A stretch of DNA of 44,445 bases. It comes from Acidobacteria bacterium 28-1 (GTDB lineage Bacteria; Acidobacteriota; Blastocatellia; Pyrinomonadales; Pyrinomonadaceae). The stretch lies in the NCBI GenBank assembly GCA_002050365.1, contig MWYZ01000049.1, positions 1 to 44,445 on the forward strand. Direction: 5' to 3'. The position numbers were made by a program, and so were the translations under genes. Below, one piece after another: positions 23,689-30,414 of the stretch (position 1 is the stretch's first letter; every line of letters begins with the position of its first letter). The notes under the pieces were generated by a model. That model was not told the DNA's origin and searched no databases. It saw only the letters and a program-made list of their open reading frames with translations.

Positions 23689-23778
23689 AAGGGGGACACG
23701 CGCCGAATTGCACTTGCATTTAATTTTGTCCATCTACTTAGCGGCGGTCTTTTATCAAATGAAATTAAATCCGAAGGT

Positions 23779-25086
23779 TTATTGGTCGCCTGCTGCTCCG
23801 AAGGTCACGGCGCGTCCCTGTTGATTGGAGGTTTGGTAGATATACCAAACGTATTGACCGCTGATGGTGCGTCGCGCCACGATGTCGGTTTTGCCGTCGC
23901 CGTCGTAATCACCGTAAAATGGCGTATCGGAAGTAAAGCCCCATTGCAAAGCAACCACCTGGTTGTCGGAGCTTCGCAAAATGTAAAAAACGCGATTACC
24001 TCCGATATTACGATTAACCGCTATATCCTGTGCGCCGTCGCCGTCAAAATCGAACGGGCGAAAAAAGAAAAAGCCGTCGGTTGACAAGCCGAAAGGAACT
24101 GCCCGCATTTGTCCGTTTGAGCTATTCTGGATATACCAAATTAACTGACCGCTTTCGACGCGAATCACGCCCAAATCGGTTTTGCCGTCTTTGTCGTAAT
24201 CGCCGACTGCCGGAAAATCACCGACCGCGCCGAAGTTCGGAACGGCACGTCCGGTATTAGTTGAACTTTCGAGAATATACCAAACGCCCGTGCCGATGCG
24301 GAAAACAGCGATGTCTTGTTTGCCGTCGCCGTCGTAATCTCCATATACGAGTCTTTCGTTGTTCGCCGTCAGAAAGTTACCCCACTGAGCAGTGCGAATT
24401 GAGTTACTGCCCGTTTGCAGAATGCTGTGGTATGCGTCGCCGCTCGTTTGGATGATTTTAACAAGAACCGGATCGCATCTGCCGTCGCCGTCAAAATCGT
24501 TGGTTGACAGAAAAAGGTCGCCTGTTCCAGACCCGAATGAATTGGCTGTGATGTTGTTGGTTATATCATCTAGCGTAAAGATTGTGTTGGCACTCTGCCG
24601 GAAAACAGCGATGTTTGTGCGCCCATCACCGTCAAGGTCAAGTTGAGTATTTGCCACTTTGACTTGCCCGCGAATCTCGCCGCCGATGAACATCGAGGTC
24701 TGGATATTGACATACCATCGCTTCGCCCGTAAATTGGCGACTTGGGCGGGTGTCACGGCGAACGTCAACGGTCCGATGGTGCCGTTCGTCGCGCCGGTGA
24801 AATTGAAATTGAAACGAATCGGACCGTTGACACCGACCGGACCGGCATCGTGAATATGCGCGGCAACAACCGCCGAAGTTAATCCGCCATACGTGCAATT
24901 AACGGTAAATTGGGTTTCGGTCGAGCTGAGCGTGACCAGACAAGAACCTTGTCCATTGGTTGCTCGCGCCGGAACTTCCTGCACGCCGTTCAAACTCACG
25001 GAAAATTTTTGCTGCGCTGTAGCCGTTGTCGAAAATATCATCGCTGACAAGCATATTGTCAGCATTAGAAAAACTTTTTTTCGCAT
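23779..25086 (-). CDS. Secreted CHRD-domain protein with FG-GAP/VCBS-type repeats
   Basis: 435 residues from ATG 25086, which is preceded by AAGGAGTG. A signal peptide (RKKVFLMLTICLSAMIFSTTATA) is followed by a CHRD domain (about 27-140, SVSLNGVQEVPARAT...HIHDAGPVG...IGGEIRGQV). The rest is a beta-propeller made of calcium-binding repeats, each centred on DxDGDGxxDIAVxR (DLDGDGRTNIAVFR, DYDGDGKQDIAVFR, DYDKDGKTDLGVIR, DFDGDGAQDIAVNR, DYDGDGKTDIVARR). Such proteins are extracellular or surface-bound and bind calcium; their partners are unknown. There is no C-terminal sorting signal. This is a lone minus-strand gene bounded by a terminator and a MITE-like element. Confidence 0.88.
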   Translation of the reverse strand: MRKKVFLMLTICLSAMIFSTTATAQQKFSVSLNGVQEVPARATNGQGSCLVTLSSTETQFTVNCTYGGLTSAVVAAHIHDAGPVGVNGPIRFNFNFTGATNGTIGPLTFAVTPAQVANLRAKRWYVNIQTSMFIGGEIRGQVKVANTQLDLDGDGRTNIAVFRQSANTIFTLDDITNNITANSFGSGTGDLFLSTNDFDGDGRCDPVLVKIIQTSGDAYHSILQTGSNSIRTAQWGNFLTANNERLVYGDYDGDGKQDIAVFRIGTGVWYILESSTNTGRAVPNFGAVGDFPAVGDYDKDGKTDLGVIRVESGQLIWYIQNSSNGQMRAVPFGLSTDGFFFFRPFDFDGDGAQDIAVNRNIGGNRVFYILRSSDNQVVALQWGFTSDTPFYGDYDGDGKTDIVARRTISGQYVWYIYQTSNQQGRAVTFGAAGDQ

Positions 25087-25120
25087 TTCGTTATCACTCC
25101 TTAGAATATTTAATAATGTT

Positions 25121-25206
25121 AGAGCTAGTCTGAAAAGTCGGGTTTGGCGGCTGAAAGCCACGCGCTTTAATAGCGGCAGACTTCAGTGACTTTTCAGACA
25201 CGCTCT
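25121..25206. mobile_element. MITE-like element, 86 bp
   Basis: AGAGCTAGTCTGAAAAGTC (25121-25139) and GACTTTTCAGACACGCTCT (25188-25206) are terminal inverted repeats with 17 of 19 matches. The 48-base interior codes for nothing. The ends are followed outward by TT and AA, giving TA next to GAGC on both sides, as for elements that insert at TA. There is no transposase in the element, and no matching full-length IS in the window. Confidence 0.6.
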
Positions 25207-25212
25207 AAAAAC

Positions 25213-25280
25213 TTTTGTGATTGGCGGGCTTCTAAAATTTCAAAATGCCCGCGTTTTACTGCTTCGAATTCCGCAATTTA
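25213..25280. repeat. Second copy of the 68-bp terminator segment
   Basis: Nearly identical to 23621-23688. The shared part runs from TTTTGTGATTGGCGGGC to TTCCGC-ATTTA. Its hairpin is shorter (GCGGGC 25224-25229 with GCCCGC 25247-25252). It lies directly after the MITE-like element and before the 3' end of the next minus-strand gene. Confidence 0.75.
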
Positions 25281-25283
25281 CCT

Positions 25284-25778
25284 CTATAAACCGGCGACAA
25301 TGCGCGTGGCGTGTCCGTTGGTTATATCAAGAGGCATACAGTTATTCACCATTGTGTCGCAAGTTACCACCGTCGCCTCACTGCTCCACGTATCGTTCCT
25401 CGGGGAATAAGTAATAACGCTTGTAACTTTCAACGTTCCGGCAGCGGCTCCTTCCGGTGTGAACAAAAATTTAATGAAGGTGAACGGAAAGCGATTCCGT
25501 CCGGCGTATCTCCAGGTTCCGTGTCCGGGACCGGCTGCCAGTCCGATTTGGAAAAAGGCGAAATTATTGCTTTCGACGATTCCGCCGCCAGTGCTGAAAG
25601 TCATCAACTCGTCAAGCGGCAGCGCATTTTGAGTGATTCTGACTCTCCAGGTTCCAAGCAGAGCGTCTCCGCGTGGAGCGTTGTTGCAGCCGTCTTGAAT
25701 TTGCGCGTTGACCGGGATTAGAAATGCCGTCAATAACGCGGCGACTAAACAAGTGAACATAATTTTTTTGTTTTTCAT
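25284..25778 (-). CDS. Hypothetical exported protein, 164 aa
   Basis: The signal peptide is MKNKKIMFTCLVAALLTAFLIPVNAQ. The mature approximately 138 residues begin with a Cys (DGCNNAPRGDALLGTWRVRITQ). They contain GTW...GPGHGTWRY and end with a disulfide-suited pair (VTCDTMVNNCMPLDITNGHATRI). The repeated GTW/GHGTW pattern suggests a small beta-barrel of lipocalin-like shape, seen in acidobacterial secreted proteins. No family name can be given with confidence. AAAGGAG lies before the ATG. The leader upstream contains a possible RNA structure. It is the last gene of a minus-strand run from 28.1 kb. Confidence 0.7.
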   Translation of the reverse strand: MKNKKIMFTCLVAALLTAFLIPVNAQIQDGCNNAPRGDALLGTWRVRITQNALPLDELMTFSTGGGIVESNNFAFFQIGLAAGPGHGTWRYAGRNRFPFTFIKFLFTPEGAAAGTLKVTSVITYSPRNDTWSSEATVVTCDTMVNNCMPLDITNGHATRIVAGL

Positions 25779-25880
25779 TTTTTTCTCCTTTTGATGTGTT
25801 TGACAGGATACGTAGCCGAGAGCGTTACCTATCGCCGCATCCGTTAAGCGACAGCACTCTATTTATTTGCTCGCCAAAAA

Positions 25881-26118
25881 TTATTTTTCCAGCGAAGCGG
25901 CGCAGATGAGCAAATGCCCGTTGTCGGTTTCGGCAAAATGCAGGCTGCCTTGTTCGACGCGCCTGACCATTGCTCTTGTGGCGCAGTCCAAATTGGTGAA
26001 CGGATTTCTCGTCGGAGCGGATTCATGCGGAAACGTCAAAGTTTGGTTTTGTCCCTTGCTGTCAATCCAATTACGAACAACCATCCGATTTTTTTTGGTG
26101 TGGTGTTTTGATTTTCAT
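25881..26118 (-). pseudogene. Small helix-turn-helix-like protein, possibly frameshifted at an A8 tract
   Basis: An open frame from ATG 26084 codes for 67 residues ending RRVEQGSLHFAETDNGHLLICAASLEK. This matches the N-terminal domain of the sigma factor at 29122-29979 (RRLETGEIHFQETAGSPLLICSDSL). In other acidobacterial proteins the same motif looks like an excisionase-type helix-turn-helix. A better start, ATG 26118 after GAGGCGAAAA, is in another frame. The two frames join if the run of eight A (26096-26089 on the minus strand) were seven. It may be a standalone regulator starting at 26084, or a gene with a slippage mutation. Confidence 0.5.
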
Positions 26119-26132
26119 TTTTCGCCTCTTCG

Positions 26133-26966
26133 TTATTCAAAACATTTTTTGGTAAAAGTCACCGTCGGTTTGATTTTGATAATGTCGTGTTCGGTTTCGT
26201 TCGAGATTCGCAATTTCCACGCGCCGGTTTGTTCAGCTTCCGCCAGAGTAATGTGGTGGCTAAAATCGAGGCGCGGTCTGCCGCTTGAGTTCAGCGCGTA
26301 GCCGACAAGCGTTTTAGCGATGCTTTCGTCCGGTCTGATGAGTTCAAACTTGAGCGGCAAAACCAAATCGATAAGGCTATGCAGCCAACTCGCCCGAAAT
26401 GTAATCACGCCCGGATGATTGAAAGACCCCGCGTTGCCGACATTTATTGTCATTTGCTTGCCTTTCGCCAAATTGATTGATTTGTCTTCCACATCAATTT
26501 GAATTGCCGCCAGGTCAACAAAGCTAAAAGTTATGTAGCCGAAAATTCGCGCCGTCGGAATTTCGCCCGATTTACTGCGAACGCGAACCTGCCAAAACTT
26601 TTCGCAACCGTGAATTTTGTTTTCGGCGGCGGCGATATTAATGACCAGGCGCTTTGCCGTTTTTTCCGCAGTAACTTCCCGCGAAGTTAGTGTTTGATTA
26701 GCCTCATCTTTGATTTCCACGACAATCGCAACACCCGTTTCGCCCGTCGTGCGATAATTGACCGCGACGACGATTGCCACATTTTCCGGCGCGGCAAACC
26801 TGCGCGAATGACTGCGAAAAGTCGGGTTGTCGCCGCCCGCGCCGAAATCGAAAGTTTTGGTTGAACTTCCGCCGAAACAAGTCTCACCCGAACCGCTCAA
26901 AATCAGCAAAACGACGACGATGAATATGGCAGCACGACTGACGACGAGCTTTTTATGTCCGTTCAT
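26133..26966 (-). CDS. Hypothetical exported protein, 277 aa
   Basis: A hydrophobic N-terminus (RAAIFIVVVLLILSGSGETCFGG) is a signal peptide or anchor. The remainder is predicted soluble and beta-rich, with no known catalytic motif. The middle has AIVVAVNYRTTGETGVAIVVEIKDEANQTLTSREV and the end has HHITLAEAEQTGAWKLRISNETEHDIIKIKPTVTF. The second recalls the C-terminal half of proprotein-convertase-like or PPC-type beta-sandwich domains (G.W.LRI.N), a weak resemblance. It precedes the small HTH-like gene by 14 bases and follows an intergenic hairpin. Its role is unknown; the context of a sigma/anti-sigma pair upstream suggests a regulated cell-surface locus. Confidence 0.65.
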   Translation of the reverse strand: MNGHKKLVVSRAAIFIVVVLLILSGSGETCFGGSSTKTFDFGAGGDNPTFRSHSRRFAAPENVAIVVAVNYRTTGETGVAIVVEIKDEANQTLTSREVTAEKTAKRLVINIAAAENKIHGCEKFWQVRVRSKSGEIPTARIFGYITFSFVDLAAIQIDVEDKSINLAKGKQMTINVGNAGSFNHPGVITFRASWLHSLIDLVLPLKFELIRPDESIAKTLVGYALNSSGRPRLDFSHHITLAEAEQTGAWKLRISNETEHDIIKIKPTVTFTKKCFE

Positions 26967-27006
26967 GCCTTACCCTCGCTGTTGTTGAATTAATGAAGAA
27001 TGTTGC

Positions 27007-27043
27007 GAGACGACGCTTTTGCGATTTGGCTAAACGTCGTCTC
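27007..27043. repeat. Intergenic hairpin with 9-bp perfect stem
   Basis: GAGACGACG (27007-27015) and CGTCGTCTC (27035-27043) pair perfectly around a 19-base loop, between two minus-strand genes. No T-run follows on either strand, so it is more likely an RNA processing or stability element than a terminator. Confidence 0.5.
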
Positions 27044-27066
27044 AGTTAAAAATTAATGCTGCTGAT

Positions 27067-28089
27067 TTATTGCGGAAGTATAATACATTCACCCATCTTT
27101 AGAGAGTAAGCTGCCCAGCATCCAGTTTCTCCCCAGAAATCACCTTGTTTCTGTCGCAAACATCTATCAAGTCTCTCTTGAGCTTCATCTGTACAGACTT
27201 CAAAATCCGACCGGGTATCGTAGTCAGGATCAGCTCCCGGAGGTACTTCCTGCTCCTGAAGATCTTGCACTTTAGCAGCCCCCCAGGCTCCGATTATGAG
27301 AACCACTGCTATTATCAAAGCACCTGTAATTGTAATCGGTTCAACAGCTGCGGCTCTGGATTCGGAGGTTTCGTTTGAACGTCCATAGCCGATTCGTATC
27401 ATTTCTACCGGATAATAATTCATTTCACCAATTCTTTTAGGTTCTGGGGTGAATATCTGATATGAAGCCGTCGTCAAAATGAATGGACTATCACTTGTAT
27501 CAAACAAGTTGATATTTTGTCCGCTGGTTTTTTTAAATTGAAGTTTGTTTTTGGCACTACTTAGATTAATTCCAAGCTTTTTGAAATCTTGTGCCAATTT
27601 ATTAAGACTGCTTTTCATCTCAGATCGCACTTGACTGGCACCGGCAATACTCATTACTCGGTTGGGACTTGCATTAATTTCCTTCATAAGTCTGCCAGCA
27701 CCTATTTTTTTCGCTTCGGCTTCTACTGCTTGCTTAAATGCAGTATTTTTCAGAGCAATATCAACTAAAGAATGGCGGGTATTGCGCTCAAGAACCTCGC
27801 GATTTTTGCTCAGAATATCTACGGCAGTCTCAGCATCTTGTTTTAAATTAAAAGATTTGCTTGCCAATGAGCGAATCTGGTTAGAAACATCATTGTATTG
27901 ATTAGCTCGTGTTTTAAATGTCGATATTCTGGCATTAAAATTTATTTTGGATTTACTTGGGGCTTGTGCAACGGAAATCGTTGCACCGCCAATAAATAGC
28001 TGCGAACTGAGAAATGCGACGGATACAAGCAGCGTTAAAAACGACTTGTATATATTTCTAATTGTTGCGAAAAATATTTTGTTGTTCAT
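27067..28089 (-). CDS. Hypothetical membrane-anchored exported protein, 340 aa
   Basis: A long signal peptide (NIYKSFLTLLVSVAFLSSQLFIGGATISVAQA) precedes about 160 residues of lysine/asparagine-rich helix with coiled-coil character (RTRANQYNDVSNQIRSLA and following). A second hydrophobic segment, PITITGALIIAVVLIIGAWGAA (about 250-272), would anchor the protein. The C-terminal 70 residues contain four cysteines (FEVCTDEAQERLDRCLRQK...GCWAAYSLKMGECI), suited to two disulfides. I do not recognise the family. Codon use is more AT-rich than in the surrounding genes. A GCGACACATTTTGC motif shared with the anti-sigma promoter region lies 168 bases upstream. Confidence 0.65.
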   Translation of the reverse strand: MNNKIFFATIRNIYKSFLTLLVSVAFLSSQLFIGGATISVAQAPSKSKINFNARISTFKTRANQYNDVSNQIRSLASKSFNLKQDAETAVDILSKNREVLERNTRHSLVDIALKNTAFKQAVEAEAKKIGAGRLMKEINASPNRVMSIAGASQVRSEMKSSLNKLAQDFKKLGINLSSAKNKLQFKKTSGQNINLFDTSDSPFILTTASYQIFTPEPKRIGEMNYYPVEMIRIGYGRSNETSESRAAAVEPITITGALIIAVVLIIGAWGAAKVQDLQEQEVPPGADPDYDTRSDFEVCTDEAQERLDRCLRQKQGDFWGETGCWAAYSLKMGECIILPQ

Positions 28090-28256
28090 TTGTGTTTTCT
28101 CCTCCAGAGAATTTTGTGCGAAATTAATCGCGGGTTTATTGATTGACAGACAAAGTTGCCGTAGTTAGTGTGCGGGCAAGTTATCAATTTTAGATAATTA
28201 ATAGTTGCCGACTGTTTGCAAATATCTTGACTTTCATTGTTTACTGGCGAGAATTC

Positions 28257-28270
28257 GCAAAATGTGTCGC
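28257..28270 (-). promoter_or_regulatory. GCGACACATTTTGC motif, copy 1
   Basis: On the minus strand, GCGACACATTTTGC lies in the 246-base gap upstream of the 340-residue exported protein gene. The same word with one extra T occurs at 29108-29122, before the anti-sigma gene. It is a candidate recognition site for the neighbouring sigma factor (inference). The rest of the gap shows no gene. Confidence 0.35.
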
Positions 28271-28335
28271 AAAAAATTTCAACTTTTGAAAAAAAATCTA
28301 AGAAGAATGAAATAACCGCCCAAGTTTTTAACCAC

Positions 28336-29076
28336 TTAAGCAGTTAAAGAAATGCTTGTTTTCGCTTTTGAAAGTTTATTAAGCAGGTGAGAAGGCTCGA
28401 CACGCGGCGCGGTTTGCCGCTTTTCTAAAATCGGTTTAGTCGTGGATTTTAAGTTTTGACGAACAATCGATTGCTTTTGAATTACATTCGATTCTGATGG
28501 TGTCTTGTTGCCGACCGGCAAAACACCAAACGAAGACGATTCTGACAAATCGGCGATTTGCATTTGATTTTCAATGGCGACCGGCGTTTGATTTTCAATT
28601 TTGATTTGTGCGTTTTGATTTTTTTCGGGCGAATTTATAAACCAATAATTGCCAAGCAAAATTAAAATTGCAATCGTCGCTGTACCGCCTGTCCAGGCTA
28701 AATTCGGAACACGGAAAAGATTATTAAACCATTGGTGAAGAGAAACTGACGGCGGAATCGGAATAACGGCTCTTTCGACAAAAGTTTCGGTTTGTAAAAT
28801 TTGCGCCAAGCGAACTTCTTCGCGTCGCCGCTCGGAAATTAAAAAGTTACGTTCAAAATTTTGCGTCTGCCGGAAATCGAGTTTGCCGCAAACATAATCG
28901 TCAATTAAATCGTTTTCCGCCGTGTCTAAAAAACGGCTGTAATCTTCGTCCGCGAAAAAACGCTCTTCAACCGCGCTTTGCTCGTTTTCGGAAAGTTCGC
29001 CGAGAAAATATCGAACTGCCTGCTCTTCATCGGTAAAAAGTTGCTTCGTCAAAAAAATCCGTGCGAAAATTTTCAT
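28336..29076 (-). CDS. Anti-sigma factor-like single-pass membrane protein
   Basis: 246 residues. The N-terminal approximately 95 residues, VRYFLGELSENEQSAVEERFFADEDYSRFLDTAENDLIDDYVCGKL...FERNFL, are the typical acidobacterial anti-sigma domain. In such proteins this cytoplasmic domain holds an ECF sigma factor. One transmembrane helix (about 127-146, WTGGTATIAILILLGNYWFI) follows, and then a periplasmic tail of about 100 polar residues without recognised domain. It lies directly downstream of the sigma factor gene (45-base gap), has AGAGGAG before its ATG, and is presumably its regulator. The tail probably senses an unknown envelope signal. Confidence 0.8.
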   Translation of the reverse strand: MKIFARIFLTKQLFTDEEQAVRYFLGELSENEQSAVEERFFADEDYSRFLDTAENDLIDDYVCGKLDFRQTQNFERNFLISERRREEVRLAQILQTETFVERAVIPIPPSVSLHQWFNNLFRVPNLAWTGGTATIAILILLGNYWFINSPEKNQNAQIKIENQTPVAIENQMQIADLSESSSFGVLPVGNKTPSESNVIQKQSIVRQNLKSTTKPILEKRQTAPRVEPSHLLNKLSKAKTSISLTA

Positions 29077-29107
29077 ATTTCTCCTCTATTTATAACTGAC
29101 ACAAATT

Positions 29108-29122
29108 GCAAAAATGTGTCGC
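29108..29122 (-). promoter_or_regulatory. GCGACACATTTTTGC motif, copy 2
   Basis: The minus-strand motif starts at the sigma factor stop codon. It is extended by TGTGTC 11 bases later, forming a GACACA...TGTGTC inverted repeat about 40 bases before the anti-sigma start. It is shared with 28257-28270. Confidence 0.35.
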
Positions 29123-29979
29123 TAAACTGTTTGTCTTTTTAAATTTTTGACAATGAGAATTTTTAATTTGTCGCGCAGACGGACTGCACGGTTTCGCAGA
29201 GCATTTTGCGGAATGCCCAATTTTTCCGCTAATTTTTGACGGTTTTCGATTTTTTCGCGCCCGTCGCCGCGATAGTAAGTTAAAATCAACTCTCGGCTCT
29301 CGGCGGGTAAATCGTTCAAACAGCTATGCAAACATTCGAGCCACGATTCTGTTTCGTCCGTCTCGTTTGGAAAAATCTCGTTCTTCGGCAACTCGCTCAA
29401 CGCTTTTTGCTGGCGTGTCTGTCTTTTATAAAATTCCAGAGCAAGCATCCTCGCCACGCCATAAGCATATTGATTGATATTTTCGATTCGTTCGTTCGCG
29501 TCGAGTTTTCGCGCCAAACGATTGCAAACTTCGTCTGCCGCTTCATCGGCTTCGGAAAATCTGCGTCCTTCAAAAAAACGCACGAGATTGCGGCGCAGAA
29601 GTAGATATTTTTCGCCGGACTTTTCGCGGTCTGTGTCCAAGCACGATAAAAGTTTATCGAAAGCCGTCGCCGTCAAACTCCATTTCGGCTGACTTTCTTT
29701 TGCGGTCGCAGGCTGATTCGTTTTTTCGAATAGCGAATCGGAGCAAATTAGCAAAGGGCTGCCCGCCGTTTCCTGAAAATGAATTTCGCCCGTTTCGAGG
29801 CGGCGCATGATTTCCAGCGCGGCAATGCCAGAGAGCGAAACCGCTTTGTCGAACGTCAACATTTCAACCTCTAGTTCGCAGTTTCGACAAAAGCCGCGCA
29901 AAACTTCTTTGTTTTTTCCGCGCACAGTAAAAATTTCGCGGCTTTCCGTCGTGATTAAAATTTTCTTTGTATTTATCAT
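29122..29979 (-). CDS. ECF-type RNA polymerase sigma factor with N-terminal HTH-like extension
   Basis: 285 residues from ATG 29979; a TTG further upstream is less likely. The N-terminal approximately 85 residues contain SGIAALEIMRRLETGEIHFQETAGSPLLIC, a degenerate helix-turn-helix-like module shared with the small gene at 25881-26118. Region 2 follows at about 100-190 (YLLLRRNLVRFFEGRRFSEADEAADEVCNRLARK...YAYGVARMLALEFYKR). Region 4 is at about 215-280 (LPAESRELILTYYRGDG...KLAEKLGIPQNALRNRAVRLRDKL). It directs RNA polymerase to unknown promoters and is paired with the membrane anti-sigma gene downstream. Extra N-terminal domains of this kind are unusual in simple ECF factors. Confidence 0.85.
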   Translation of the reverse strand: MINTKKILITTESREIFTVRGKNKEVLRGFCRNCELEVEMLTFDKAVSLSGIAALEIMRRLETGEIHFQETAGSPLLICSDSLFEKTNQPATAKESQPKWSLTATAFDKLLSCLDTDREKSGEKYLLLRRNLVRFFEGRRFSEADEAADEVCNRLARKLDANERIENINQYAYGVARMLALEFYKRQTRQQKALSELPKNEIFPNETDETESWLECLHSCLNDLPAESRELILTYYRGDGREKIENRQKLAEKLGIPQNALRNRAVRLRDKLKILIVKNLKRQTV

Positions 29980-30147
29980 CAATTGTTTTAGAATTGGCTG
30001 TAACGAAAACAATCAGCCGCACAACCGAACACTTCCTCCAAAGCTGGCTCAACGTTTTTCGTTGGCGATTTGGATTTAATCCGAAGTTGCGAGGGAAAGT
30101 CCTGAACTTTTTCTCCATTGTTTCTCCATTATTTCTCAGAGACATTT

Positions 30148-30414
30148 ATGGCTAATAAAATCAATTGTTTAAGAGAATTCGGCAGGTTTCGGCTGGACGC
30201 GGAAAAGCGTGTTTTGTGGTGTGAAGATAAGCCGGTCAATCTGCCTTTGAAGGAAATTGAGTTGTTATGCGTGTTGACCGAAAACGGCGGCGAGGTTATC
30301 ACGAAAGACGAATTGCTAGAAAAAGTCTGGGCGGATTCGTTTGTCGAAGAAAGCAATCTTTCGCGGCATATCTACATATTGCGAAAAACTTTCAAGGATT
30401 TTGGCGAGAGCTAA
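30148..30414 (+). pseudogene. Winged-helix (OmpR/CadC-type) DNA-binding part of a split regulator
   Basis: 88 residues from ATG 30148 to a TAA at 30412-30414. The sequence FGRFRLDAEKRVLWCEDKPVNLPLKEIELLCVLTENGGEVITKDELLEKVWADSFVEESNLSRHIYILRKTF is a complete OmpR-type winged helix up to its last strand. After the TAA the same frame reads DLIQTVPRRGYRFAGEV, which is exactly the missing final wing. Thus one nonsense codon divides a CadC-like membrane regulator. The protein before the stop lacks the wing and probably binds DNA poorly. It is transcribed divergently from the sigma factor gene. Confidence 0.8.

Noticed and set aside
23629..24084. Plus-strand open frame opposite the CHRD gene
   Set aside because: Its sequence mirrors the repeated FG-GAP codons of the minus-strand gene and shows no domain.
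25867..26301. Plus-strand open frame of 144 codons
   Set aside because: It overlaps two minus-strand frames with better evidence (signal peptide gene and HTH-like gene) and has no recognisable domain.
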